Assembly: GCA_025062195.1 (NCBI GenBank)
Contig: JANXAS010000003.1
Coordinates: forward strand, 39,025-103,024
Source of the DNA: Armatimonadota bacterium
GTDB lineage: Bacteria > Armatimonadota > Fervidibacteria > Fervidibacterales > Thermosaccharophagaceae
DNA length: 64,000 bases
Direction of reading: 5' to 3'
Shown: positions 8,605 through 18,691 of the stretch, one piece after another
How positions within the stretch are numbered: the first letter of the stretch is position 1
Layout of the letters: every line of letters starts with the position of its first letter
Translations under genes and position numbers: made by a program
The notes under the pieces: generated by a model
The model's input: the letters and a program-made list of their open reading frames with translations, nothing else
Told to the model about the DNA's origin: nothing
Databases searched by the model: none

Positions 8605-11376
8605 GTGGTAAGATTGGGTGGCGTTCAAAATTTGCAGGGTTGTAATAATGGCAATTATGGCTTGTGCTTAAACCGGTGCAGTGTGTGGCTTTGGCGAAAG
8701 TTGTATGAAGTGCTACATTGGCGCATCCTCATTGTGGCTTCGCTCATTTACATCCTCGGGGTTGTAGTTGGCTGGCTCGCAATTCCAGTTGAGTATTCAA
8801 AAGTGAGCGTCATCGCATGGTCAATTGCCTCATTTATCTATGCGCTGCTTAGCCTATACATCTGCTTTCGCGGCGGAATTCTTGAAGGGCTGACCATCTT
8901 GCTCATCAGTCTGTTCAGCATCGGCGTAGCATTTCAGCAGAGAAACACAGCGCGGTTGGTAGATGCATTATGGGCGGCATGTCATCCGATAAAGCCATGC
9001 AAGCTTTTCGTGTTTCCCTATGAGCATCCGAGGGAGAGATACCGAGCCATTGATGCATTGGAGGATGGGGAAGTAACTTACCAAGCAAGCGCTTTGGTGC
9101 TAAAGGTGATTGAGCCTGAGGAGTTGAGAGTGGCATTGCATCCCATTGAGGGGAAGAGCCTTCTCTTGTGCATAACCGGGGATGGCAAGGCGGCTTTGAA
9201 ACCGCCGATTGAACCCAACAGAGCTCTCGTGGTGGACGGGATTTTGAGTCCATTGCCACGGGTGAGCAACCCGGGGCAGGCTAACAGGGTGCGCAGGTTC
9301 TTGATGAATGGCATTGTTGCGCGCTTTAAGGCTGAAGCCCATGGCATCACCGTTGGTGAACCGAAGTTGGATTCATCTCCGCCTGTTGTCCACAGCCTTA
9401 GGGCAAGGTTGCATCTTTTCAGGATGCGTTTTAAAGAGCGCCTCTTTGAGCGCATGCGCTCTTGGCTGCCGGAGAAGTTCCGTGATGAAGCTATGTCAGT
9501 CATTGGAAGCATGCTCCTTGGAATGCATGCTGCAAACCTCCCTGAGGGTATAGCCGATGCTGCGAGGCGTTCCGGGACAGTTCATGTGCTCGTGATATCT
9601 GGTCTGCACATCAGTTTCATAGGCATGCTTATGGTCATGCTCACTCGCCCACTCGGTGGCTTCGGCATAGCTTTAAGCCTTCTCACCATTGCCTGCTATT
9701 GGCTCGTGAGCCAAGGCGAGCCATCCATATCCCGCGCAGCGCTGATGTTTGCATATGCTCTTATTGGCTCGTTGTTCAAACGGGTTCACAGGGTGAAAAA
9801 CTATGCGCGCGATTGGATGGCTGCGCTTTGTCTCTCAGCCGCTTTCATGGTGGCGATTTCTCCCGCTTCACTCCTTAACATTGGCTTCCAGCTCTCATTC
9901 GCGGCTACTTTCGGTATACTTTGGGTTGGCGCAGCTTTGGTTGATGCGATTGCACCTGTTGATGGCGAACGGAAAAATCAATTGGCTGTTATTACAACTC
10001 GCTCGCTACTTTGGTATTCAGCTGCTGCAGCCGGAGCACAGCTCATGACGATGCCGATCATCGTATATCACTTTTCCAATATTGTCCTTGCTGGCTTCAT
10101 ATCAAACTTATTCATAGTGCCATTGGCATTGCCTATAGTTGCGCTGTCATTCTTGTGCGCGCTGTTCGTAATCGCATACGAGGCAGCGATGTCGGTTAGC
10201 TTCGCCCCGTTCACTCTTATGGCGCAAAGCATCGCTATCGTCGGAAAGGCTTTAATGTGGGTGGCTAATGAGCTCTCTGGATGGCTCATCTGGCTCATGG
10301 GACAATTCGCGAATTTGCCCTACGCCACAGTTGGTGTTTCTGAACCGGTCGCTAAAAACGCAGCTACAATTATTGCTGCTTACACTGTGCTCGTCCTTGC
10401 TCCACTTGTTCTTCGCGCAGCTGCTGCCATACGGGACTGGCTTATGCGGTATAGGTCAAGGGTGCTCACCGCTTTCTCGCTTCGCTTAGCACTTGTATTC
10501 GCTCTCATCATCCTGCTTCCTATAGCGAGCCGCATCCTTTGGCATATAAATCCAACCGCCACATTGACTATGCTTGATGTTGGGCAAGGGCAGTGCATAT
10601 TCGTTCGTGCCCCAAATGGTGCGTGCATGCTTGTTGATGCGGGCACAGTCGGTAAGGACGAAAGTGCTGGCGATATTATTGCGAGGGAAGTTGTAATCCC
10701 ATTCCTTTATCGGGAGCGCGTGCGCCGGATTGATGTGCTCGTTATAACTCATCCTGATACCGACCATGTATCGGCATTGCCGCGAATAGTTGAGCGCATC
10801 CCCGTTGGTGTTGTGCTTGACCCTAAATTGCCGTCCGATGAAACCGCATATCTTAGAACCATCAGCATTTTGGCTCAACTTGGTGTCAAGCACATCTTGG
10901 CTCGTCGAGGACAGACTATCACGCTTGATGAACAGCATGGGGTGTATGCCCGTGTGCTTGCGCCAAGCGAACCGCTGCTGCGCGGCACAAGGGACGATGT
11001 GAACAACAATGTTGTGGTGCTGCTCTTAAACATGTTTGGGAAAAGAGTGCTGATTACAAGCGACATGATGGACGAGCAGGAAAGGCATTTGCTCTCAATA
11101 AGCCAACCTGGCGAACTTCTTTCAGATGTGCTCTATGTGCCCCATCACGGAAGCAAAACCTCATGCACTGATGAGTTGCTCATGAGCGTGCGCCCGCAAG
11201 TTGCGCTCATATCCTGTGGGCGCTTCAATCCGTTTGGTCACCCCCACTTGGAAGTGATTGAAAGGTTGCGGAAGCACGGAGTGAGGACAATACTTCGGAC
11301 AGATGAGGATGGAGCAATAATACTCCGCGCAAATAAGCGTGCGTTCTCAATCGTAAAGTTTGGCAGGCGTTGGTGA
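8605..11376 (+). CDS. comEC: ComEC/Rec2 DNA uptake channel
   Basis: Inner-membrane channel that moves single-stranded DNA into the cell. About 920 residues. N-terminal DUF4131-like membrane/OB part, then the Competence domain with many helices (VISGLHISFIGMLM is the conserved entry), then a metallo-beta-lactamase-like domain (LDVGQGQCIFVRAPNG, LVDAGTVG, the metal motif THPDTDHVSAL, and HHGSKTS). The MBL domain may be the nuclease that degrades the non-transferred strand. The start is uncertain: the frame opens at GTG 8605, with no clear ribosome site, and conserved sequence begins ~30 codons later. It forms a pair with comEA. Confidence 0.95.
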   Translation: MVRLGGVQNLQGCNNGNYGLCLNRCSVWLWRKLYEVLHWRILIVASLIYILGVVVGWLAIPVEYSKVSVIAWSIASFIYALLSLYICFRGGILEGLTILLISLFSIGVAFQQRNTARLVDALWAACHPIKPCKLFVFPYEHPRERYRAIDALEDGEVTYQASALVLKVIEPEELRVALHPIEGKSLLLCITGDGKAALKPPIEPNRALVVDGILSPLPRVSNPGQANRVRRFLMNGIVARFKAEAHGITVGEPKLDSSPPVVHSLRARLHLFRMRFKERLFERMRSWLPEKFRDEAMSVIGSMLLGMHAANLPEGIADAARRSGTVHVLVISGLHISFIGMLMVMLTRPLGGFGIALSLLTIACYWLVSQGEPSISRAALMFAYALIGSLFKRVHRVKNYARDWMAALCLSAAFMVAISPASLLNIGFQLSFAATFGILWVGAALVDAIAPVDGERKNQLAVITTRSLLWYSAAAAGAQLMTMPIIVYHFSNIVLAGFISNLFIVPLALPIVALSFLCALFVIAYEAAMSVSFAPFTLMAQSIAIVGKALMWVANELSGWLIWLMGQFANLPYATVGVSEPVAKNAATIIAAYTVLVLAPLVLRAAAAIRDWLMRYRSRVLTAFSLRLALVFALIILLPIASRILWHINPTATLTMLDVGQGQCIFVRAPNGACMLVDAGTVGKDESAGDIIAREVVIPFLYRERVRRIDVLVITHPDTDHVSALPRIVERIPVGVVLDPKLPSDETAYLRTISILAQLGVKHILARRGQTITLDEQHGVYARVLAPSEPLLRGTRDDVNNNVVVLLLNMFGKRVLITSDMMDEQERHLLSISQPGELLSDVLYVPHHGSKTSCTDELLMSVRPQVALISCGRFNPFGHPHLEVIERLRKHGVRTILRTDEDGAIILRANKRAFSIVKFGRRW

Positions 11377-11432
11377 AGCGCTGTATCTAACATCCAAATG
11401 GGCGCTATAATTGAGCAACGGGATGATTTGGT

Positions 11433-11507
11433 GGGGGCGTAGCTCAGTGGGAGAGCGCTGGAATCGCACTCCAGAGGTCAGGGGTTCAAATCCCCTCGCC
11501 TCCACCA
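11433..11507 (+). tRNA. tRNA-Ala (anticodon CGC), CCA encoded
   Basis: 75 bases fold as a complete cloverleaf. The acceptor arm GGGGGCG pairs with CGCCTCC, giving a G-U pair at position 3:70, the classic alanine identity element. The anticodon stem CTGGA/TCCAG closes the loop ATCGCAC, so the anticodon is CGC, reading GCG. The T arm is AGGGG-TTCAAAT-CCCCT. Discriminator A is followed by an encoded CCA at 11505-11507. Confidence 0.97.
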
Positions 11508-11553
11508 AGTTGTCCGTTTGAGACCTCAACACCCTCAAGAAGCGTGGTAGCGG

Positions 11554-14100
11554 ATGGACAGCAAAAAGACCTCTATTCGTCATGCTGATTTAATCGCCGT
11601 CGTTTTACTTGTAGTGCTGTCTGTCCTCTTTCATTGGCGCTACATCATCGGCGGTAAGGTCATGCTTCCCGAAGCCCTTACGGTGCTATGCGGTGTGCCG
11701 GCGGAGTTAAGCAAAACTGTGCGTTGGGATGCCCTTCAATGGGATAGCGCCGCTCAATATTTGCCGTGGAGGCATGTTGCCGAGAAAATGCTGCGGCAAA
11801 ATACTATCCCCCTTTGGAACGCACATCAAGGTTGTGGTATGCCGCTGCTCGCCAACCCGCAGGTGGGTGTCTTCTATCCGTTGAATTTGTTGTTCTGGCT
11901 TCTTAAAGACGAGGTTGCTATAAATTGGTCAGCATTTTTGCACACTGTGATAGCTGTGCTTTCTGCATACTGGCTTGCAAGGGTGATTGGGCTCTCGCCC
12001 GTTGCAAGTGTTGCCAGCTCTATTTCATACGCATTCAGCGCCCCGCTCATCACTTGGCAAATGCTTCCTCCAGCCTTTAACACTATGTGTTGGTTGCCAT
12101 TCGCTATAGCGTGCATCGCCTTATATTTGCAGCAGCCAAGCCCGTTCAAATTAACGTGCATCTCCATTGCGTGTGTCATGCTCATCTTGAGTGGTCACCC
12201 ACAGATTTGCATATACTCGTTCATCGCCATGGCTGTAACTTCGCTGCTAATTTGCGCTGTCCTTAGCGAGCGTGTTGGGGTCGGTTCGCTTATGATGCAT
12301 CTTCTTCTCATCATCCTTTCAATCACCCTTGCTATATTCATTAGCGCCGTGCAACTCCTTACGACGCTTGAGCTTGCGATGTATTCTCACCGCTCCGGAA
12401 AGCCAACATGGGACAGCTACCTTTGGTTCTCCTCAAGAGGGATGCGCGTTGAGGACTTTGTTATGCTCATACTGCCATATGCTTGGGGCATGCCGCAGCT
12501 TGACAGCTATATTGGTAAGGAAAACTTCGCCGACTACTGTCCATATGTTGGTGTTATTGCCATCCTGTTTGCTGTTATCGCGAGCCTGCCCACACGAAAC
12601 GGCGTTAACAAATCAAAGCGCTATAGCATTGCGGTTGTAATGGGTGCCTGCCTCGCCATTGTTGGCTTCCTCTTAGCCACCGGAAGCCCGTTCAACATTC
12701 CGTTCTACTTCATCCTACCCGGCTTTGCTCAGATTGGCACCCCGACAAGGGCGTGGTTTATGAGCGCGCTCGGATTGGCTATGCTATGTGGTGTTGGAAT
12801 TGATCGGCTTTTGGAACAGAATAATAGGGTGCCATCGTTTTTAGTGGCTCTGTTCGTTGCATGCGCTGTCGGTTTGCTGATGGCAGTGGCGGCTTATCGT
12901 GCGCAGCTTTGCGGCACCGGATTTGGCAGCGAAGCAATGCAGCTTGTCCACTTGAATTTGGGTGTTGTTTTTGCGCTCTGTGTTGTTGGTCTCGTCTCGC
13001 TTTTCCTATCTTGTTTTCCACAGGTGAAGCGACTGACTCATGCAATAGTTGCCCCTATAATAGTTGAGCTTCTTCTTTTTGGCTATGGCTATAATCAAGC
13101 CTTAAGCCGTCAGGAAGCGCGCTCTCTACTTGATGTCACACTTAAAGCGATCCATGGAAGTATGTCCTATGATACAGCGGACTCGTTTCGTGTGTTGCCG
13201 GTGAGTGTAAGATGGAGGTTGCGCGCCATTCCGGGACAGCCAAATTATGCTCGGGGGATTGGTGATCCGAAAGTCTACGACGAATGGCTCAGGAGACATA
13301 AGTTGCCGGATGCCCTCCTTCCGCCAAACCTTATAAGCCTTGTTGGGTTATCCGACCCGCAGGCGTATGATTCACTCATGCTGCGAAGTTACAAGGCGTT
13401 GATGGAAGCTGTTGAGGGTGCTCATCCGTGTCCACCCGAGAATGGGAATATGGTTCTGCTACGCAATGTCAAATCATCGCTGCTAAGGCATATTTCAGTC
13501 CGTTACATAATTGTGCGAGAGCCGTCTCAAGCCACTGGCGCTCGGTGCAAGATGTTGAAGCAGATTGGGAACATGTGGCTGTGCGAAATTGAGGGTTCGT
13601 TGGAAAGAGCGTGGGTGCCAAAGCGCATTGTAAAGTGTGTAGATGGCGAAAAAGCCCTCGCCGTTCTCAAGAGGCTGTCTTGCAGCGATGAAATGCGAAC
13701 AGGTGCGCTGGCTGTTGTGACATGTCGGGATGATTCATCCAAGCTGCTGGCCGATGGTTGGCTCAAGTGCTCAATATATTCTGATGAAGGCGTCGCCGTG
13801 AGAATTGATTGCTATGGTGTTGGTGGTGTTGTGCTCGTCCTGAATGATACCTTCTATCCTGGGTGGAGAGCGTGGCTTTCATTCAGAAAGAAGCAACTTG
13901 AGCTGCCGGTGCTCACTGCACAGTATGCTCTGCGCTGCGTGCCAATCCCAAAATTCACAGAGCCGATGCAGTTGGAAATAAAATTTGCTTACCTGCCCAC
14001 ATCCTACTTAATCGGTTCGTTCGTCTCAGCCTCTTCTTTCTCTGCACTTATAGGGTTGCTGTTCTTTGCGCTCCTGCGTAAACGCTCAATCAGGCACTGA
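11554..14100 (+). CDS. YfhO-like multi-pass membrane protein
   Basis: 848 residues with about 12 membrane helices followed by a soluble C-terminal part and a last helix near the end (SYLIGSFVSASSFSALIGLL). The N-terminal signature DSAAQYLPWRHVAEKMLR and PLWNAHQGCGMPLLANPQVG is typical of the YfhO family of GT-C-fold proteins, which in Firmicutes help glycosylate lipoteichoic acid. Substrate here unknown; a polyprenyl-phosphate-sugar user is inferred. The 3' end overlaps a convergent small gene by 97 bases. Confidence 0.88.
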   Translation: MDSKKTSIRHADLIAVVLLVVLSVLFHWRYIIGGKVMLPEALTVLCGVPAELSKTVRWDALQWDSAAQYLPWRHVAEKMLRQNTIPLWNAHQGCGMPLLANPQVGVFYPLNLLFWLLKDEVAINWSAFLHTVIAVLSAYWLARVIGLSPVASVASSISYAFSAPLITWQMLPPAFNTMCWLPFAIACIALYLQQPSPFKLTCISIACVMLILSGHPQICIYSFIAMAVTSLLICAVLSERVGVGSLMMHLLLIILSITLAIFISAVQLLTTLELAMYSHRSGKPTWDSYLWFSSRGMRVEDFVMLILPYAWGMPQLDSYIGKENFADYCPYVGVIAILFAVIASLPTRNGVNKSKRYSIAVVMGACLAIVGFLLATGSPFNIPFYFILPGFAQIGTPTRAWFMSALGLAMLCGVGIDRLLEQNNRVPSFLVALFVACAVGLLMAVAAYRAQLCGTGFGSEAMQLVHLNLGVVFALCVVGLVSLFLSCFPQVKRLTHAIVAPIIVELLLFGYGYNQALSRQEARSLLDVTLKAIHGSMSYDTADSFRVLPVSVRWRLRAIPGQPNYARGIGDPKVYDEWLRRHKLPDALLPPNLISLVGLSDPQAYDSLMLRSYKALMEAVEGAHPCPPENGNMVLLRNVKSSLLRHISVRYIIVREPSQATGARCKMLKQIGNMWLCEIEGSLERAWVPKRIVKCVDGEKALAVLKRLSCSDEMRTGALAVVTCRDDSSKLLADGWLKCSIYSDEGVAVRIDCYGVGGVVLVLNDTFYPGWRAWLSFRKKQLELPVLTAQYALRCVPIPKFTEPMQLEIKFAYLPTSYLIGSFVSASSFSALIGLLFFALLRKRSIRH

Positions 14101-14351
14101 GCCTCCTTAGACAACTCAAGAGAGTCAGCATCAAACATTGAGGCGACTTCAGCAAGCAGCATTGCTTTTACATACTCTGGCAGGCTGTGGTCAAGCACCA
14201 CAATCCACTTGCCCCTGTATCGTCCCGCACCACCTTTTCCAGAAAACTTTCCCTTAAGTATGCGCACACCGAGCTTGCAAAGAGCACCCTCAAGTTCCTC
14301 GCATAGCTTTGCTGCCTGTTCCTTTTGCATCGTGAGCTTCAATGTGCGCAT
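14004..14351 (-). CDS. Small basic protein of unknown function
   Basis: 115 residues, not recognised. A Lys/Arg/Gly-rich centre (KGKFSGKGGAGRYRGKWIVV) is followed by VLDHSLPEYVKAMLLAEVAS, and the tail is acidic. It starts with ATG at 14351, just downstream of the transketolase pair on the same strand, so it may be the last gene of that operon. Its 3' third overlaps the end of the YfhO-like gene on the other strand, which is unusual and lowers confidence, but the codon pattern and hydrophobic spacing look like real protein. Confidence 0.55.
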   Translation of the reverse strand: MRTLKLTMQKEQAAKLCEELEGALCKLGVRILKGKFSGKGGAGRYRGKWIVVLDHSLPEYVKAMLLAEVASMFDADSLELSKEAQCLIERLRRSAKNSNPISAEKEEAETNEPIK

Positions 14352-14428
14352 AAGGCTGTGCCCCCAACAAATTGGGCTGCATACTATAAAGCCAGCCTGA
14401 CAAATAGTTCATAAGTGCGCAAGTATAA

Positions 14429-15394
14429 TTAGCGTTTGCGCCCTATCGTCCTCTTGGCAGTCTCAGCGATGTTATCTGCGGTCAAACCATAGTAGCGCAA
14501 GAGGTCATCAGGATCGCCAGAGCGTGAATATGTATCTCCGAGATTGACGAAGCCAATTGGCACGGGGTATCTCTCCGCAGCAGCCATTGCAACAACGCTT
14601 CCAAGCCCACCATATGCGAAATGCTCTTCAGCAACAACTATTGCGCCAGTATCCCTTGCAGCCTCTTCAATTGCGTAGGCGTCAATTGGCTTAACAGTGT
14701 GCATATCCAGCACTCGTGCACTAATCCCATCTTGCTCAAGCAGGTGGGCAGCTTCAAGTGCGGCTGCAACCATTATCCCGTTGGCTATGAGCGTAACATC
14801 CCTGCCGTCGCGAAGCTTATTTGCCTTGCCTATGGTGAAGTTGCACCCATCGGTGTAAACGATCGGGACTTCTGGGCGACCAACTCGTATGTAGACCGGA
14901 CCATTATGGTAGATTGCCGCTCTAACCGCTTCCCTTGTTTCAACTTCATCTGCAGGCACTATGACAACGAAGCCACCCAGCGCACATGCAAGTGCCACAT
15001 CCTCAACGCCCATCTGTGAAGGACCATCTTGACCGATGCTTATACCGGCATGGCTCCCGACAAGCTTGACATTCATCCTTGGATATGCAACTGACATGCG
15101 CAGTTGATCAAAAGCGTTGCACATAAGGAAGCAGGCAAAGCTCGCCACAACCGGTATCTTGCCGCACGCAGCCATTCCACCAGCAACACCAACCATGTTT
15201 GATTCGGCGATCCCGAAGTTGAAGAAGCGTTCCGGGAAGCGCTTCGCGAAGTGCTCTGTGCGAGTTGAATTGTTCACATCGCCGTCTATGACTACGATGT
15301 TTGGCACTTCCTCCCCAAGCTCAGCGAGGGCTCTTCCAAATGCTTCCCTTGTTGAGAGACCAAGCTTTAATCCAATTCTCCTTCCCAGCTCCAT
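14429..15394 (-). CDS. Transketolase, C-terminal subunit
   Basis: Second half of a split transketolase: pyrimidine-binding domain (residues ~10-170) and C-terminal domain (~190-310). Seen: STREAFGRALAELGEEVPNI, DVNNSTRTEHFAKRFPERF, the FNFGIAESNMVGVAGGMA motif holding the catalytic Glu that activates ThDP, GQDGPSQMGVEDVAL, and VVAEEHFAYGGLGS. It works with the next gene as a heteromer to transfer two-carbon units in the pentose phosphate pathway. ATG 15394 has GGAGG seven bases upstream and lies inside the end of the N-terminal subunit gene (28-base overlap), so translation is coupled. Confidence 0.95.
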   Translation of the reverse strand: MELGRRIGLKLGLSTREAFGRALAELGEEVPNIVVIDGDVNNSTRTEHFAKRFPERFFNFGIAESNMVGVAGGMAACGKIPVVASFACFLMCNAFDQLRMSVAYPRMNVKLVGSHAGISIGQDGPSQMGVEDVALACALGGFVVIVPADEVETREAVRAAIYHNGPVYIRVGRPEVPIVYTDGCNFTIGKANKLRDGRDVTLIANGIMVAAALEAAHLLEQDGISARVLDMHTVKPIDAYAIEEAARDTGAIVVAEEHFAYGGLGSVVAMAAAERYPVPIGFVNLGDTYSRSGDPDDLLRYYGLTADNIAETAKRTIGRKR

Positions 15395-16227
15395 CCCAAT
15401 TCCTCCAATGCCCTTTTGGCTTCATCAATTTTTATCGCACGCCCATGCATGTCACTTCTGTGCTCAAGGAATGAAACACCCTTGCCCTTAATGGTGTGAG
15501 CGATAATGACTGTCGGAGTGCCCTTAATAGGCTTGCTCTTTGCAAGCCTTAATGCGCTCAGCACCTGTTCAAGGTCATGTCCGTCTATTTCCTGCACATG
15601 CCAACCAAATGCGCGCCACTTATCGGCGAATGGGCGATAGTCCATGACATCAAACACGCAACCTGTCTGCTGATACTTATTGTGGTCAACGATACATGTC
15701 AAGTTATCCACCTTGAAATGCTTTGCAGCCATTGCAGCCTCCCAAACTTGTCCCTCGTCGCACTCGCCATCGCCAACCATTGTGAAGACATGATAGTCTC
15801 TTCCATCAAGGCGAGCAGCGAGAGCATGTCCTAAACCGATTGAGAGTCCTTGCCCAAGTGAGCCTGTGGATGCCTCAATTCCTGGAAGAGCGCGCATGTT
15901 CGGGTGACCTTCAAGTGGGCTTCCGAGCTGACGAAGCGTCTTGAGTTGCTCAACTGGGAAGTAACCGGCTTCGGCAAGAACAGCATAGAGTGCTGGGCAG
16001 CCATGCCCTTTGCTCAAAATGAATCTGTCTCTATCTTCCCAGTATGGGTTGGATGGGTCGTAGCGCAATATGCCGCCAAAGTAAAGGGCAACAACCACTT
16101 CAACCATTGAGAGGGCAGTTGTTGGATGCCCTGAGCCTGCCAGAGTCGTCATCACAATGATATGCTTGCGAATGAGCCTCGCCTTTTCCCTCAACTGCTC
16201 AATGCCCAATGCTGGTGCGACTGCCAT
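15367..16227 (-). CDS. Transketolase, N-terminal (ThDP-binding) subunit
   Basis: First half of the split transketolase. It carries the ThDP pyrophosphate motif GDGECDEGQVWEAAMAA...DHNKYQQTG (GDG-X~25-N type), the substrate His in SGHPTTALS, GHGCPALYA and the GSLGQGLSIGLGHALAARL helix. About 286 residues, normal for split forms. ATG 16227 is preferred over 16239, because GGGTGG then sits eight bases upstream. The upstream 340 bases hold a perfect 16-bp palindrome that could be an operator. Confidence 0.95.
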   Translation of the reverse strand: MAVAPALGIEQLREKARLIRKHIIVMTTLAGSGHPTTALSMVEVVVALYFGGILRYDPSNPYWEDRDRFILSKGHGCPALYAVLAEAGYFPVEQLKTLRQLGSPLEGHPNMRALPGIEASTGSLGQGLSIGLGHALAARLDGRDYHVFTMVGDGECDEGQVWEAAMAAKHFKVDNLTCIVDHNKYQQTGCVFDVMDYRPFADKWRAFGWHVQEIDGHDLEQVLSALRLAKSKPIKGTPTVIIAHTIKGKGVSFLEHRSDMHGRAIKIDEAKRALEELGWSWEGELD

Positions 16228-16239
16228 AGCACATTCCAC

Positions 16240-16578
16240 CCCTCGCTCAATCGCTGCTATCTTATGGGTCGTCTGCTATGCTTAAGGACACTCACCGCTT
16301 ATTAGTTGCAAGCCGCACATACGACAGTGTAGCGTAAGGGCGCACCAATATAGCCATGCCATTGAAGCACCATCGCCAGCTATGCTTACTGACAACGTTT
16401 TGAGCGGCACAACAGCATGCCCGATTTCTTTTGGCGCATTTTGCGCGCCCATACGGTTTGCAAACCGTCAACCCGCCGTTTGCGTCTCGCTCACAGTTTG
16501 ATTTTTGCCAACAATTTTGCAATACCAAGCAGCGCATCATTGCAATCGGATAATAAACATAGCCTATGTTTATGAGGT
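16240..16578. other. Upstream region of the transketolase operon with a 16-bp palindrome
   Basis: No supported gene in this 340-base gap; one 96-codon frame has no protein-like pattern. At 16453-16468 ACGGTTTGCAAACCGT is a perfect palindrome, about 225 bases upstream of the transketolase start. It may be a regulator site or one of the short palindromes scattered between genes in this window. No clear -10/-35 could be assigned. Confidence 0.4.
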
Positions 16579-17028
16579 TCAAAATTGCCTCTTGCTGTCA
16601 AGGAGCAAAGTCACCGGTCCATTGTTATCTATCCTGACAACCATCCTCGCTCCGAACATCCCGTGAGCCACCTTTACGCCCTCTTTTTTCAGGGCGCTTA
16701 TGAATGCCTCATAAAGAGGCTGTGCTAACTCCGGCGGTGCAGCCTCAGTAAAGCTTGGTCGGCGACCCTTCCTGCAATCGCCATAGAGTGTGAAGTTGGA
16801 AACAACGAGCACTTCGCCATTGGTGTCAAGCACCGAGAGGTTGAGTCTCCCAGAGTCATCCTCAAAGACTCGCAGGTGCGCAACTTTGCCCGCAAGGTAG
16901 TGGGCATCCGCTTCCTCATCCTCAACTCCGATGCCAAGCAAAACTGCTAAGCCATCTCCCACTGACGCTATCACATTCCCATCAACCTCAACATGCGCGT
17001 ATTTTATGCGCTGCACTACTGCCCGCAC
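16579..17028 (-). CDS. dtd: D-aminoacyl-tRNA deacylase
   Basis: Cuts D-amino acids (and Gly from mischarged tRNA-Ala) off tRNA, a proofreading role in translation. 149 residues, the family length. Seen: start [15 protein letters not shown], the active-site motif [17 protein letters not shown] (usual SQFTLYGD) and the Gly-cisPro motif region [13 protein letters not shown] start at 17028. It lies 30 bases downstream of trpE on the same strand. Confidence 0.97.
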   Translation of the reverse strand: MRAVVQRIKYAHVEVDGNVIASVGDGLAVLLGIGVEDEEADAHYLAGKVAHLRVFEDDSGRLNLSVLDTNGEVLVVSNFTLYGDCRKGRRPSFTEAAPPELAQPLYEAFISALKKEGVKVAHGMFGARMVVRIDNNGPVTLLLDSKRQF

Positions 17029-17057
17029 TTTCGTTCACCCTTCCCCAAAATTATGGT

Positions 17058-18548
17058 TTAAAGTTCATTGTGCGCCATCTCAATTGCGGCTATAAGTGCC
17101 ATTGCCTTGTTCAATGTCTCCTCATATTCGCGCTGCGGTATTGAGTCCGAAACTATGCCAGCGCCAGCTTGAACATATGCGTCATTGCCCTTCATCACGA
17201 TTGTGCGAATCGTTATCGCCGTGTCCATATTCCCCGAGAAGCTAAAATAGCCAACAGCACCCGCATATGGGCCGCGCCTTGTCGGCTCAAGCTCCTCAAT
17301 TATCTCCATAGCTCTCACCTTTGGAGCGCCAGAGACAGTCCCGGCTGGAAATGAAGCCCTGAGCAAATCGTAGGGTGTATAGCGTTCATCAAGTTCTCCC
17401 TCAACCGTTGAATATATGTGCATGACATGTGAATAACGCTCAACCTGCATTAACTCCGTCACCTTGACGCTGCCTGTTTTGCAAACACGCCCAATGTCGT
17501 TTCGCCCGAGGTCAACGAGCATTATATGTTCGGCACGCTCCTTCTCATCTCTTAACAACTCCGTTTCAAGGCGCTTATCTTCCTCGGGTGTTTTACCGCG
17601 CCGCCTTGTTCCAGCTAACGGTCTTGTGCGCACGTGCCCGTCAATGCATGTGACGAGTATTTCAGGTGATGAGCCTATAAGATGCAGGTCTCCGAAGGTC
17701 AGATAGAACATGTATGGCGATGGATTGATTGAACGCAGCGCACGGTAGATATTAAAGCTGTCAACGCTCACCTTCGTTTGTAGGCGCTGAGAGAGCACAA
17801 CCTGGATGCAATCTCCTGCGGCAATATACTCCTTAGCTCTCCTGACGATGTCCAAGAAGTAATCACGGCTCATGTTTGAAGTGATGTTTAGATGAGAGGT
17901 TTTCGGCTGCGTTAAGGATTTTGGCAAATTGAGTTGTCCCCCACTCAATACCTTGAGCGTTTCCTCAATCCTTATAATGGCACTTTCATATGCGGCTTTT
18001 GGATCGCCCTCAACATAGGCATTAACGAGCACCCTCATCTTTCGCATCACATGGTCAAAGATAATGACGGTGTCAGCAAGCATGAAATAGCAATCCGGGA
18101 GCTGCAGGTCATCCTCAGCCAGCTCCGGTAGGTGCTCAAAGAACCTGACCATATCATAAGCTATGTAACCAACAGCACCACCACAGAATCGCGGCAACCC
18201 CGGCAACGAGGCGAATTTGAACTCGCTCATCATGCTTTGAAGGACATGCAAAGGGTCTTCACCGCTCTTTAGGTGCCTCTCAGTAACTGTCTCGCCACGC
18301 TCAATTCGCACAAGGTCACCCTTGCTTGAAAGGCACATTAGCGGTTTGGTCCCGAGAAAGGAGTAGCGAGCGATTATTTCACCGCCTTCAACGCTCTCAA
18401 GGAGGAATGAATAAGGTCCTTTGCGCAACTTCAAAAATGCCGACACGGGCGTCTCCAAATCGGCAAGCATCTCGCCATACACCGGGATCAAATTTCCATA
18501 TGAAGATAGCTCAATGAACTCGCTCAATGTTGGTCTGATGACACCCAT
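17058..18548 (-). CDS. trpE: Anthranilate synthase component I
   Basis: Makes anthranilate from chorismate and ammonia, the first step to tryptophan; the TrpG glutaminase is not in this window. About 496 residues. Seen: N-terminal [22 protein letters not shown] and [10 protein letters not shown], holding the tryptophan-feedback region LLES, then the chorismate domain with [69 protein letters not shown] and [17 protein letters not shown] 18548 is chosen because GAGGTG lies seven bases upstream; the frame opens earlier. No leader peptide with clustered Trp codons was seen upstream. Confidence 0.97.
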   Translation of the reverse strand: MGVIRPTLSEFIELSSYGNLIPVYGEMLADLETPVSAFLKLRKGPYSFLLESVEGGEIIARYSFLGTKPLMCLSSKGDLVRIERGETVTERHLKSGEDPLHVLQSMMSEFKFASLPGLPRFCGGAVGYIAYDMVRFFEHLPELAEDDLQLPDCYFMLADTVIIFDHVMRKMRVLVNAYVEGDPKAAYESAIIRIEETLKVLSGGQLNLPKSLTQPKTSHLNITSNMSRDYFLDIVRRAKEYIAAGDCIQVVLSQRLQTKVSVDSFNIYRALRSINPSPYMFYLTFGDLHLIGSSPEILVTCIDGHVRTRPLAGTRRRGKTPEEDKRLETELLRDEKERAEHIMLVDLGRNDIGRVCKTGSVKVTELMQVERYSHVMHIYSTVEGELDERYTPYDLLRASFPAGTVSGAPKVRAMEIIEELEPTRRGPYAGAVGYFSFSGNMDTAITIRTIVMKGNDAYVQAGAGIVSDSIPQREYEETLNKAMALIAAIEMAHNEL

Positions 18549-18691
18549 CACTCTGCACCTCAAATTTTGTTCGTATGAAAGTCCGCTTGTTACAGTGTGC
18601 AGCCAAACTAACAATTTAATGGTTGAGCCTCGCTATTAGCATAACGGCATAAAATATCGCTGGCAACATTAAAACGGGTGATGTCGCTGCG

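Noticed and set aside
16292-16582. 96-codon frame upstream of the transketolase operon
   Set aside because: Rich in Cys and Arg without pattern, no ribosome site, crosses a palindrome.
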